The notes beneath the pieces are model-generated. The model ran no database searches. It saw nothing but the letters and a program-made list of their open reading frames with translations, and was not told where the DNA came from. The position numbers and the translations under genes are program-made. 37,275 nucleotides of DNA from CAYPEK01 sp964409645 (GTDB taxonomy: Bacteria; UBP15; UBA6099): contig CAYPEK010000036.1 of the NCBI GenBank assembly GCA_964409645.1, forward strand, positions 1-37,275, in the 5' to 3' direction. This document shows, piece by piece, positions 23,586 to 31,393 of this stretch (positions are counted from its first letter, which is position 1; the number at the start of each line of letters is the position of its first letter).

Positions 23586-25028
23586 ATGCTGACTCTCAGA
23601 GCCCGACAGTTATCAGTTTACGTCGCTGTATTTGTGGTGACGGCTGTGCTTTTTGCCGCGTCATGGACGACTTCACAGGTCAATTCCCAGCTCGCGGCGG
23701 CACTGATTATCGGTCTGGCGGTCGGCGCTCTGTCGTTCTTCATGCAGGATATTGCAGCGGTGGCGATCCTCGCATCGATGGTGCTTTCGCCCGAAATTAA
23801 GGTGGCGAGTCTGCCTGCCCGCGAGGTCGTTATCCGGTTCGACGATATCGTTCTGATCGTTTTTTTCACGAGCTGGCTTTTCAAAACGGCGTACTTCAAG
23901 AACCTCGGGCTGCTCAAAGTCACCGCGCTCAACGTGCCGATCATCGCGTACATAATTGTCGGGACGATCTCAACTTGGCGCGGCGCCGGCGCGGGGAATA
24001 TTAAGCTTGTGGTGAGTCTGTTCTATCTTCTGAAGTACACCGAGTATTTCATGATTTATTTCATGTTTAGCAATATCATCAAGACGGAAGAGCAGTTGAA
24101 GCGTTTCATATACGCATTTCTGGCGGCGGCGGCCTGCGCGTGCCTGTACGGATACGGCGAGATTGCGATGGGTGTTTACAGGATTTCCGCGCCTTTCGAG
24201 GGAAGCGGAGAGCCGAACACGTACGGCGGCTACCTGCTGCTGATTCTGGGATTGCTGGGAATGGGCGCTCTGAAGACTCCGCAACTCAAGCATAAAATGG
24301 CGTTCGGGGTGTGCGCTTTGGCGCTCGCGCCGCTGATTGTGGCGACCTATTCGAGGGCAACTTTTCTGGGCCTCGTGCTGATGGTGCCGGTGTTTTTCCA
24401 CTTCGCGAAGTCTCGGGAAAGGGTGTTGATTATAGTTGCGGTTGTGGTTGCGATAGCGATTGCTCCGTTCGTATTGCCGAAACGGGCGATGGACCGGATC
24501 AGGGCACCTTTTTCCGGCACGACGGAGGAAGTTGCGCCGCTGGTAAGGCTCAACACAACCGATTCATCTTATTTGAAAGTGCAGTCGGCGAAGGCGGTTA
24601 TCGACCAGTGGGAGGAGGACCCGATATTAGGCAAAGGCATAACGGGTGTGGGGCTTGTGGACGCGCAGTATCCGCGCATTCTCGGCGAGATGGGCGTGCT
24701 CGGGATGCTCGCGTTTTTCTGGATCGCCGGGTCGATCTTCCTCGTAATCAGAAACACGCTTATTTACCTGAGGCGTTTCGGGGAAGGGGAGGAGTGGCTG
24801 TGGAAAGCGGTGGCCGCTGGGTTTGCCTGTTCGTGTGTCGGGCTGGCTGCGCACGGCGTCGGCGCTAACACTTTCGTAATCATTCGCATAATGGAACCGT
24901 TCTGGTTTTTGACGGCTGTTGTCGCGGCGATTCCCGCTGTCATTGAAGCGAAGTGGGGCTCGACGGAACATCTCGTGAGTAAAAAAGAAACTTACGATGT
25001 CTATCACACCGGGTACGAAGGGTATTAA
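23586..25028 (+). CDS. O-antigen ligase / Wzy-like polymerase membrane protein
   Basis: A 480-residue integral membrane protein with about ten to twelve hydrophobic segments. It has the features of the O-antigen ligase/polymerase (Wzy_C) family. A long periplasmic loop occurs in the second half (about residues 300-380) with the conserved-type D-P-I-L-G-K-G-I-T-G-V-G and an arginine-rich stretch before it. It would polymerise the repeat units of the exopolysaccharide or transfer them. It has no clear ribosome binding site at ATG 23586 and follows a 72-bp gap with a hairpin, so it may be the start of its own unit or a weakly translated last gene. The family is well supported; ligase versus polymerase is not decidable. 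Confidence 0.85.
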   Translation: MLTLRARQLSVYVAVFVVTAVLFAASWTTSQVNSQLAAALIIGLAVGALSFFMQDIAAVAILASMVLSPEIKVASLPAREVVIRFDDIVLIVFFTSWLFKTAYFKNLGLLKVTALNVPIIAYIIVGTISTWRGAGAGNIKLVVSLFYLLKYTEYFMIYFMFSNIIKTEEQLKRFIYAFLAAAACACLYGYGEIAMGVYRISAPFEGSGEPNTYGGYLLLILGLLGMGALKTPQLKHKMAFGVCALALAPLIVATYSRATFLGLVLMVPVFFHFAKSRERVLIIVAVVVAIAIAPFVLPKRAMDRIRAPFSGTTEEVAPLVRLNTTDSSYLKVQSAKAVIDQWEEDPILGKGITGVGLVDAQYPRILGEMGVLGMLAFFWIAGSIFLVIRNTLIYLRRFGEGEEWLWKAVAAGFACSCVGLAAHGVGANTFVIIRIMEPFWFLTAVVAAIPAVIEAKWGSTEHLVSKKETYDVYHTGYEGY

Positions 25029-25197
25029 CCCGGCTGCATAATTCAGATTCATTTCCAATCGAAAAACAAGATATGGAAAGCCAAAAATGGGTGAAATAGG
25101 CACATTTGCGTCTATTTTACAAAACCGAACCAGCTATTAGGGTTCGGTCGCGATGATTCAGAGCGGATGAGATGCGAGGCGGAAGGCGCATATATTT

Positions 25198-25224
25198 GTA
25201 GGGGCACGTTGCACGTGCCCCTAC
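25198..25224. repeat. Perfect 12-bp inverted repeat at convergent gene ends
   Basis: GTAGGGGCACGT, TGC loop, ACGTGCCCCTAC. It sits between the O-antigen ligase gene (+) and the acyltransferase gene (-), where it could act as a terminator in both directions. The right arm contains the CTA that is the TAG stop of the acyltransferase. The GTAGGGGC opening resembles the hairpin at 28839-28872, which suggests a dispersed element. Confidence 0.8.
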
Positions 25225-26276
25225 TGACTTCTGAGGCCGATGACGACTCCGGCGCGCGGGATGAACTTTTCCACGATTTTCACGACGATGATCGGTCCGA
25301 ACAGGCCGCCGAGGAACATTCCGACGAACGCGGGGAAGAAGCCGAGTTTCAGCATCTGGAACAACAGGATGCGGAAAAGCGACTGAAAAAACCACGACAG
25401 CAGGTAAATCTGGTATGAATAGCCGTCGATGGGCCGGAAAACGAGCGGCGCGGCGCCGCCGGAGCGGGTAGCGGTGAACGATATGAGGTAGAACGAGCCC
25501 AATATGCCGCACACGGCGGCGAGAAACGCTTCGACGTAGTCAGCGCCGAAGGCGCTGAGGGCGGTTGTGGCCGCGAAAAGAACGGCCGCGAGCGCGAGTG
25601 CGGGCAGGCCGTCGTATCTCCGGCCGAACCGGTACATCACGCAGCCGAGCCAGAAGAACACGAGATGATGGGCGACGCCGCTGAGGTTGAGCAGCAGAAC
25701 CGATTTCACCGGCACGAGGATGTTGAGCGCGGCGAAAGCGGCGGTTGCGGCGGCGGCGGCCGGGAGCGGCGAGCGCGAGTCGAGAATTTTGCGCATGAGC
25801 GGCGCTGCGAGGAATATGATGAAGATCGTCGGCAGGAACCAGAAGAAGAAAATCGTGTTGTCGAGAGGGAAAACGAGGCTTTTCAGGTAGTCGGCTGGGC
25901 CGAGGTGTGCCCCCCGCCACGCGTATTTCGAGAGCACGACTTTCACGGGGAAGGCGGCGGTGCTGATCGCGACGTACGGGAGGAGCAGCCGGGTGATTTT
26001 CCGGCGGACGAAGGCGATGTAAGGGAGAGTTTTTCCCGGCGGGTTGGTGTGCATGAATAGGTAGCCGGAGATGAAGAAGAAGAGCGGCATGTGGAAGGAA
26101 TAGACGAGCGAGTGGAGGAATCGGAACGCGCCGACGGCCCGGCTGCCGGCTGCGTCGAGCGTCGCGAACGAGTGGCCGAAGACGACGAGCAGGATGCCGA
26201 AGCTCGAAAGGTCCGCAATGTGCCTGAGCCGGTTGCCGGATGGCGACTCCGCGCCGCCTGACTGATTGGTGTCCAT
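25221..26276 (-). CDS. Membrane acyltransferase (acyltransferase 3 family)
   Basis: A 351-residue multi-pass protein. Near the N-terminus it shows L-L-V-V-F-G-H-S, followed by H-M-P-L-F-F-F-I-S-G-Y-L-F, the hallmark of acyltransferase-3 proteins that O-acetylate sugars or peptidoglycan. About ten hydrophobic segments follow. It likely decorates the exopolysaccharide or another surface glycan with acyl groups. It is transcribed against its neighbours and diverges from the epimerase gene. Its stop codon lies inside the perfect inverted repeat at 25198-25224, so insertion of that element may have set or trimmed the C-terminus (about ten residues after the last membrane segment). Confidence 0.87.
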   Translation of the reverse strand: MDTNQSGGAESPSGNRLRHIADLSSFGILLVVFGHSFATLDAAGSRAVGAFRFLHSLVYSFHMPLFFFISGYLFMHTNPPGKTLPYIAFVRRKITRLLLPYVAISTAAFPVKVVLSKYAWRGAHLGPADYLKSLVFPLDNTIFFFWFLPTIFIIFLAAPLMRKILDSRSPLPAAAAATAAFAALNILVPVKSVLLLNLSGVAHHLVFFWLGCVMYRFGRRYDGLPALALAAVLFAATTALSAFGADYVEAFLAAVCGILGSFYLISFTATRSGGAAPLVFRPIDGYSYQIYLLSWFFQSLFRILLFQMLKLGFFPAFVGMFLGGLFGPIIVVKIVEKFIPRAGVVIGLRSQ

Positions 26277-26411
26277 GCGTTGATTTTAACACCTTGCGGC
26301 GGTGCATTCCAATATCGCGGGGTGGAATTCGCGTGTACTTACTCAGGTGCGGGTGCTACAATATGAAAATCGCGGACGGGCGATCCGGACCGCGTTTCGG
26401 AGGTAACCGGA
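26277..26411. promoter_or_regulatory. Divergent intergenic region
   Basis: The 135 bp between the starts of the acyltransferase (-) and the epimerase (+) must hold promoters for both. A TACAAT at 26356-26361 is a possible -10 for the plus strand, but no good -35 is seen. GGAGGT at 26399-26404 is the ribosome binding site of the epimerase. Confidence 0.45.
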
Positions 26412-27437
26412 TTGAAAGCGAAGACGAAGGGGCCGGCCGGGTCGGCGGGTCCGAAGCGGGTTCTGATCACCGGCGGCGCGGGGTTTATCGGCCGCTGGGT
26501 TGTCAAGGCGTTTCTCGGCGACACGCGGGCGTGGGTTTATGTGCTCGACGATTTCTCGAACGGGACGGCGGCGAACCTCGAAGAGTTCCGGCGCGAGCCG
26601 CGGCTTGCCGAGGTGAAGAAACTCGACATCGCGCGGGCGAAACAGACTGCCGATTTCGTGGCGCGGGTGAAGCCGGACCTCTGCGTGCATCTCGCGGCGC
26701 AGATCGTTGTGCAGCACAGCATCGACGATCCGGCGCGCACGTTCGAGTCCGACGTCCGGGGGACGTTCAATCTGCTCGAAGCGTGCCGCGCGGCGGGTTC
26801 GCGGTTCGCGTTCATGAGCACGTGCATGGTGTACGATCTCGCTGCGCCGAAGGGCGCGATTGCCGAAACGCACCCGGCGCTGCCGCGCTCGCCGTACGCG
26901 GGCGCGAAACTGGCGGGCGAGAATCTCGCGATCTCGTACTATCACGCGTACGGGATGCCGGCGGTTGTGATGCGGCCGTTCAACACGTACGGTCCGCACC
27001 AGAAGGCGACGGGCGAGGGCGGCGTGGTGGCGATATTCGTGTCGCGGCAGCTCCGCGGGGCCGACCTCAACATCTACGGCAGCGGGCGGCAGACGCGCGA
27101 TCTGCTGTACGCGGAGGACTGCGCGGAGTTCGTGATGCGGGCGTCGCTGAGCCGTGCGGCGGAGGGCGAGATAATCAACGCCGCCACGGGCGACGACATC
27201 GCGGTGAACGCGCTGGCGAAGCTGGTGGTGTCGGGCGCGCCGGTGAAAACGGCATCGAAGGTTAAACATATCGAACACATACATCCGCAGAGTGAGATAA
27301 TGAAGCTGTGCGGGAATGCGCGGAAGGCGGAGCGGCTGCTCGGATGGCGGCCGAAGGTGACGCTCGAAGAGGGCGTGAGCCGCACGCGCGGATGGATCGA
27401 GGGGCTGATCGAGAGAGGAGACGAGACATGGCTTTAG
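26412..27437 (+). CDS. NAD-dependent nucleotide-sugar epimerase/dehydratase
   Basis: 341 residues of the extended short-chain dehydrogenase family. The N-terminal Rossmann motif is T-G-G-A-G-F-I-G (residues 20-27) and D-D-F-S-N-G follows at about 46-51. The catalytic pair is Tyr162 and Lys166 in S-P-Y-A-G-A-K. The C-terminal substrate region shows G-S-G-R-Q-T-R-D-L-L-Y, as in UDP-glucose 4-epimerase-like enzymes. It probably makes a nucleotide sugar for surface glycan. TTG 26412 is taken as the start because GGAGGT lies 7 nt upstream. It overlaps the next aminotransferase gene by 10 nt, so the two are coupled. The exact sugar is unknown. Confidence 0.9.
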   Translation: MKAKTKGPAGSAGPKRVLITGGAGFIGRWVVKAFLGDTRAWVYVLDDFSNGTAANLEEFRREPRLAEVKKLDIARAKQTADFVARVKPDLCVHLAAQIVVQHSIDDPARTFESDVRGTFNLLEACRAAGSRFAFMSTCMVYDLAAPKGAIAETHPALPRSPYAGAKLAGENLAISYYHAYGMPAVVMRPFNTYGPHQKATGEGGVVAIFVSRQLRGADLNIYGSGRQTRDLLYAEDCAEFVMRASLSRAAEGEIINAATGDDIAVNALAKLVVSGAPVKTASKVKHIEHIHPQSEIMKLCGNARKAERLLGWRPKVTLEEGVSRTRGWIEGLIERGDETWL

Positions 27438-28630
27438 ACGTTCCGGCGATAGAAGGCGGCGAACCGGTCCGGAAGGACCCGCTGCCGTACGCGACGCAGT
27501 GGATCGAGCAGGACGACATCGACGCGGTTGTGGATGTGCTGAAGTCGGGCTGGCTGACGGGCGGGCCGAAGATCGGCGAGTTCGAGCGCGAGTTCGCGGC
27601 ATACACGGGCGCGCGGAACTGCGTCGTGGTGAATTCGTGCACGTCGGCGCTGAACATGTCGGTGAAGGCGCTCGGGATCGGCCCGGGCGACGAGGTGATC
27701 ACGACGCCGATGACGTTCGTCGCGACGACGCTTGCGATCGTGCATGCGGGCGCGACGCCTGTCTTCACGGACATCCTCGACAGCACGCTCAACATGGACC
27801 CGATGGACATCGAGAGCCGGATCACGCCGCGCACGAAGGCGATCATGCCGATGCACTACGCGGGCAACCCGGCGGACCTCGACGTGATTCTCAACATCGC
27901 GGCGACGCGCGGCCTGAAGGTGATCGAGGACGCGGCGCACGCGGCGGGCGCGGTTTACGGCGGCCGCAGGATCGGCACGCACGGCGACCTCGTCAATTTC
28001 AGCTTCCACGCGATCAAGAACGCCACGATGGCGGAGGGCGGCTGCATCACGACGGCCGACGGCGAACTTGCCGAAAAGCTACGCACGATGCGCTACTTCG
28101 GCATCCCGCAGGACGCGTACAAGCGCGCCTCGTCGCCGACGCCGTGGAAGTACGAAGTCGTTTCGCTCGGATACAAATACAACACCACCGATATTCAATG
28201 CGCGCTCGGCCTCTCGCAGCTCAAAAAGCTCGACAGCTTCAACGAGCGGCGCAAAAAGCTCACGGAGATGTATTACGAGGGCTTCTGGGGCATGGACGAG
28301 ATTGTTATGCCCGTATCGACGGAGGGCTCGCTACCCTCATACCACATCTACGTGATTCAACTGAACGAGGACCGGCTCACTGTTGACCGCGACCACATTC
28401 TGCGCGCACTCCGCGCGGAGAACATTTCCGCGAACGTGCACTATACGCCCGTTTACAGTCACCCGTATTTCGCGGAGACGATGAAACTCGACCCGGCGGC
28501 GTACCCGGTGTGTGAGCGCGCGGCAAGGACGATTGTCACCCTGCCGCTGTTCCCGAAGATGACGGACGCCGATCTCGAATCCGTCGTCGCCGCCGTCCGG
28601 AAGATAGTCCGGCACTATAGGAAAAGATAA
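27428..28630 (+). CDS. DegT/DnrJ/EryC1/StrS-family sugar aminotransferase
   Basis: 400 residues of the PLP-dependent DegT family, which aminate keto-nucleotide sugars. Visible features are S-G-W-L-T-G-G-P (residues 40-47), N-S-C-T-S-A-L (69-75), E-D-A-A-H-A (167-172) and F-H-A-I-K-N with the PLP lysine Lys197. ATG 27428 is the start; a longer in-frame start lies inside the epimerase gene and would add 40 basic residues. With the epimerase it forms a two-gene unit for an amino sugar of a surface polymer. The 4-amino or 3-amino specificity cannot be read. It is followed by the repeat-rich spacer before the cas operon. Confidence 0.92.
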   Translation: MALDVPAIEGGEPVRKDPLPYATQWIEQDDIDAVVDVLKSGWLTGGPKIGEFEREFAAYTGARNCVVVNSCTSALNMSVKALGIGPGDEVITTPMTFVATTLAIVHAGATPVFTDILDSTLNMDPMDIESRITPRTKAIMPMHYAGNPADLDVILNIAATRGLKVIEDAAHAAGAVYGGRRIGTHGDLVNFSFHAIKNATMAEGGCITTADGELAEKLRTMRYFGIPQDAYKRASSPTPWKYEVVSLGYKYNTTDIQCALGLSQLKKLDSFNERRKKLTEMYYEGFWGMDEIVMPVSTEGSLPSYHIYVIQLNEDRLTVDRDHILRALRAENISANVHYTPVYSHPYFAETMKLDPAAYPVCERAARTIVTLPLFPKMTDADLESVVAAVRKIVRHYRKR

Positions 28631-28634
28631 AACT

Positions 28635-28829
28635 GTAGCCAGTAGCGAGCAGTGAGGATAGAGGGGAAAAGCAAAAAGCAAAAGAAAAAGCAGTAGCTGA
28701 TAGCTGGCAGTTGGGGAAAAGACTTAAAGCAAGAATATAGAATATAGGATACAGAATATAGCGAAAGATAAAAGCAAAAGAACAGTAGCAAGTAGCTGGG
28801 AACTAGGGAAAAGACAAAAAGCAACATTC
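28635..28829. repeat. Compound intergenic repeat, right copy
   Basis: Three tandem variants of an AGTAGC...GGAAAAG unit start near 28635, 28691 and 28790. Between the last two lies the GAATATAGAATATAGGATAC unit (28732-28780). The same units in a different order are at 1148-1230. Confidence 0.7.
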
Positions 28830-28838
28830 AATCTGTAG

Positions 28839-28872
28839 GGCGGGGTCGCCGTTCGGCAGGCTGCACCCCGCC
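28839..28872. repeat. Compound hairpin element
   Basis: GGCGGGGT (28839-28846) and ACCCCGCC (28865-28872) are inverted repeats enclosing a smaller GCCG-TTC-GGC-like hairpin. The preceding TGTAGGG is shared with the palindrome at 25198. It could be a REP-like element. Confidence 0.55.
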
Positions 28873-28929
28873 GAATTAGCTGTATTAATATTCACCACAA
28901 AGACGCTTAGACACAAAGAATAACAAGGC

Positions 28930-28951
28930 AACGCGCTCTGACGAGCGCGTT
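28930..28951. repeat. Perfect 9-bp hairpin
   Basis: AACGCGCTC (28930-28938), TGAC loop, GAGCGCGTT (28943-28951). It lies about 300 bp after the aminotransferase stop and has no T run, so it is more likely a repeat structure than a terminator. Confidence 0.55.
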
Positions 28952-29016
28952 TCAAAATAGAATTCGTGTTGCCAGTTAGCGGGTTATTCGGATAGTTGAC
29001 CCCGCCGGTCATTAAT

Positions 29017-29054
29017 CCGAGCCGCGCGCGTGAGCAAGCGGTCACGTGGAAGAA
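29017..29054. repeat. 38-bp dispersed element, second copy
   Basis: It matches 1244-1281 over 38 bp with two mismatches. In this copy CGTGA and TCACG form a short inverted repeat around GCAAGCGG; one mismatch breaks this arm in the other copy. Confidence 0.7.
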
Positions 29055-29301
29055 TTTATTAACAAAACATAAAAGACCAGAAAGATCAAAATATATTAAC
29101 CACAGATGAACGCAGATAGAAATGACAACCCATCAGCTATCTGCATCCCGCCAACTGCAAATACAAGGTTTTACGGAGCAGACTCTCCGATCCCCACCGA
29201 GGTTTTCAAGATCATTGTTAAGCCTGTAACATTTCGTATGTAAATATGATCCGATAACATGTAACAAGCATTGCACTCGTGATTCGATGCGTATAACTTT
29301 T

Positions 29302-29327
29302 TATTTCCGCGAATAAAAACGGAAATA
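29302..29327. promoter_or_regulatory. Dyad element just upstream of the cas promoter
   Basis: TATTTCCG (29302-29309) and CGGAAATA (29320-29327) are perfect inverted 8-bp arms with 10 nt between. The element ends 6 bp before the -35 hexamer, a position suited to an activator site. A transcribed hairpin is the alternative. Confidence 0.5.
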
Positions 29328-29333
29328 TTGTAT

Positions 29334-29363
29334 TTGACAAAAGGCGACCAAGCATGATACGAT
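29334..29363 (+). promoter_or_regulatory. Probable sigma-70-type promoter of the cas operon
   Basis: A consensus TTGACA -35 (29334-29339), an 18-bp spacer, and TACGAT (29358-29363) preceded by TGA, an extended -10. Transcription would start near 29370 and leave a leader of about 135 nt before cse1. It is the best promoter-like sequence in the window. Confidence 0.6.
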
Positions 29364-29504
29364 CAAAAACATTCGACGTGAGAATGAGAAGTCTGAAGAC
29401 AAAGAGCAAATAATGGCTGAATAAATCGCTGTTTGTCGCGCATCAGCTAATGCTGTCCACTGTTTTTACTCTTTTGTTAACAATTGATTAGGGGGGATGC
29501 CTGG

Positions 29505-30896
29505 ATGAAATACAATCTTATTGAGGAAAGATGGATTCCAGTATTATGGGCTGATGGAAAAACGGAACGAATAACCGTCAAGAAAGCATTAACCGAATCG
29601 AACAGAATACGTCAGATCGCTGCGAGCAATCCGATGGACAGGTTTGCAGTAATGCGGTTTCTTCTTGCGATTTTATATTGGTGCAAGGGGAATCCTGATG
29701 AAGGGCCTATTTCAGCCGGTGAACCTTTCCCCGGGGATTGGTTTGCAAAGCTCGATGAATATAAAGAATGTTTCAATCTTTTGGGTGATGGTAAAAGGTT
29801 TTATCAGGATGGAACAGCAAAAAGGCGAAAAACAGTTACTGAATTAATTCAAGAAATACCTACTGGGAATAACTTTTGGCATTTCAGGCATACTACTGAC
29901 GGAAAAGAGGGATTGTGTGAGGCTTGTTGCGCCACAGGGCTTCTACGGCTGCCTTTATTTTCTGTATCCGGATTGCCCGACCTGAAAACAGGAATAAACG
30001 GAGTTCCGCCGTATTATGTTGTTCCTTATGCCAATACGCTCAAAGGTGTTTTATGTGCGAATTGGATGCCCAAATCACATCTCGGAGACCCCAAATGGGC
30101 GGAAACAGGGGATGGAAAAGCCTTTGATTCGGAAGTGCCTTTGCTGGTAGGTTTGACGCTGCCGGCGAGAAAAGTGTGGTTACACAAACCATCAGCGCCG
30201 GCAGGTATGTGCCAGTGCTGTGGTGAGGAAAGAAGCACCCTGATCCGATCATGTGAATTCCAAACGGCGGGTAGTCAAGAGAATGATAAATGGAACGATC
30301 CACATGTTGTATATTTAGACAAAGTCCCGCGAAAAGCCATGAAAGCGCCCGATCTCACTGCATCGGGCGGCTTCAAAATGGATAAACCATGGCCGAATCT
30401 AATCTCCAGAATATTGGAAACAGGAAAATTCGAGACTTCCGGCAAACCTATAAAGTTGCTGATAATAGGATTTTCCACTCATCAGGCGAAGAACATAGAT
30501 ATCTGGGAACGTATTATCGAACTTCCGTCAAAAGAATCAATCAATGAAAACGTAGTACTTCTTGTAGATAGATGGCGCAAAGAAGGAGCGGGATTAGAAA
30601 GCAAGGCGGGCAGATCGAAAAAGGAGAGTGCGGCAATTTTAGCAGCAATCCGGCCTCACGTGGAGGGCAAAGTATCCGCGAGTATGGGAAAGTTGCTATC
30701 GGGAGAAGCCGGTGCATGGGAAGCCGCAGCGGATGAATATTCGCACATCATGAACGCGGTTGCCGAATCGCTGTCACCCGGTTTTACATCTGAATCAATC
30801 GAGTTCAGAAAAAAAATTGCCGGAATCAAGCCGAATATGGCGCTTAAGAAGGAAAAGGAGAGAAAAGCGAAACGAAAGAAAGGAGGAAGCGAATGA
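29505..30896 (+). CDS. cse1: Type I-E Cascade large subunit Cse1/CasA (Cas8e)
   Basis: 463 residues, a little shorter than the roughly 500 of the E. coli protein. It opens with M-K-Y-N-L-I-E-E-R-W-I-P-V, the family's typical start. A loop G-N-N-F-W-H-F-R-H (about 121-129) matches the conserved L1 region used in PAM and target recognition. Two cysteine pairs, Cys138/Cys141 and Cys236/Cys239, look like the zinc site found in several Cse1 proteins. ATG 29505 is preferred over TTG 29484 because the G-rich ribosome binding site (29491-29496) lies 8 nt before it. The gene is visibly more AT-rich than the rest of the operon and overlaps cse2 by 4 nt. Confidence 0.93.
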   Translation: MKYNLIEERWIPVLWADGKTERITVKKALTESNRIRQIAASNPMDRFAVMRFLLAILYWCKGNPDEGPISAGEPFPGDWFAKLDEYKECFNLLGDGKRFYQDGTAKRRKTVTELIQEIPTGNNFWHFRHTTDGKEGLCEACCATGLLRLPLFSVSGLPDLKTGINGVPPYYVVPYANTLKGVLCANWMPKSHLGDPKWAETGDGKAFDSEVPLLVGLTLPARKVWLHKPSAPAGMCQCCGEERSTLIRSCEFQTAGSQENDKWNDPHVVYLDKVPRKAMKAPDLTASGGFKMDKPWPNLISRILETGKFETSGKPIKLLIIGFSTHQAKNIDIWERIIELPSKESINENVVLLVDRWRKEGAGLESKAGRSKKESAAILAAIRPHVEGKVSASMGKLLSGEAGAWEAAADEYSHIMNAVAESLSPGFTSESIEFRKKIAGIKPNMALKKEKERKAKRKKGGSE

Positions 30897-31393
30897 CACC
30901 GACGGAAAAATACGTACAAAGACTTACAGAATTGAAGTCCGGCGACATAGGCATATTGCGCGGCCATGCTTACAAAGGACTCGATGAGACGGTTGAAGGG
31001 TTCGATCTGTTCGCGGGGATATGGTGGCCTTTGAGGCAAAAGAATCAGAGTGCTCCTCGGCGCGAAATCGCGTGGCTGATAGCAAAACTTTACGCCTCAT
31101 TTTCCTGCCTGCAGCCGCCCGGCAAGCCGCTCGCGCTGCAGTTGGGCCGATGGAGGCCAAACAAAGACCCTGCGGGAGAGCGGTACCGGCAGAGGTTCGA
31201 CAGAATGCTCGGCCTGCCTATATCCAAGATCGAGCCGGAGCTGAGGTGGGCGCTCGGCCGGATTTCCGAAAACAGCCGGGAGCTCGATTGGGTGAGTTTG
31301 ACAAACGACCTCTCGTTTTGGGAGCGCGAAACGAGGCGGATTGAATGGGCGGAACAATTTCTACAGACAAATGAAAGGAGAAAATCATGCTGA
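30893..31393 (+). CDS. cse2: Type I-E Cascade small subunit Cse2/CasB
   Basis: 166 residues, the normal size for Cse2, a helical subunit that lines the Cascade belly as a dimer and stabilises the displaced strand. Recognition rests on position between cse1 and cas7, on size, and on family-like segments: an arginine-rich first helix region (G-I-L-R), W-L-I-A-K-L-Y-A and the R-F-D-R-M-L-G-L segment. The start codon overlaps the cse1 stop (ATGA) and is preceded by AGGAGG. It overlaps cas7 by 7 nt. Confidence 0.88.
   Translation: MTPTEKYVQRLTELKSGDIGILRGHAYKGLDETVEGFDLFAGIWWPLRQKNQSAPRREIAWLIAKLYASFSCLQPPGKPLALQLGRWRPNKDPAGERYRQRFDRMLGLPISKIEPELRWALGRISENSRELDWVSLTNDLSFWERETRRIEWAEQFLQTNERRKSC

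Larger units (their letters stand above)
28631..29333. other. Gene-free, repeat-rich spacer before the cas operon
   Basis: About 700 bp without a supportable gene. It holds low-complexity A/G-rich repeats (28635-28829), two hairpins (28839-28872, 28930-28951), the 38-bp element at 29017-29054, and words such as CCACAAAGACGCTTAGACAC and TTAACCACAGATGAACGCAG. I recognise words of this kind as widespread intergenic sequence in environmental genomes. From about 29050 the DNA becomes AT-rich. No cas3, transposase or tRNA is seen here. Confidence 0.7.

Noticed and set aside
28631..29333. An insertion sequence or a decayed cas3 in the spacer before the cas operon
   Set aside because: No transposase frame, terminal inverted repeats with target duplication, or helicase/HD motif remnants could be found on either strand.
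29384..29504. Very short open frames in the leader of the cas operon
   Set aside because: They have 3 to 13 codons and no evidence of ribosome binding sites or conservation, so a leader-peptide role cannot be claimed.
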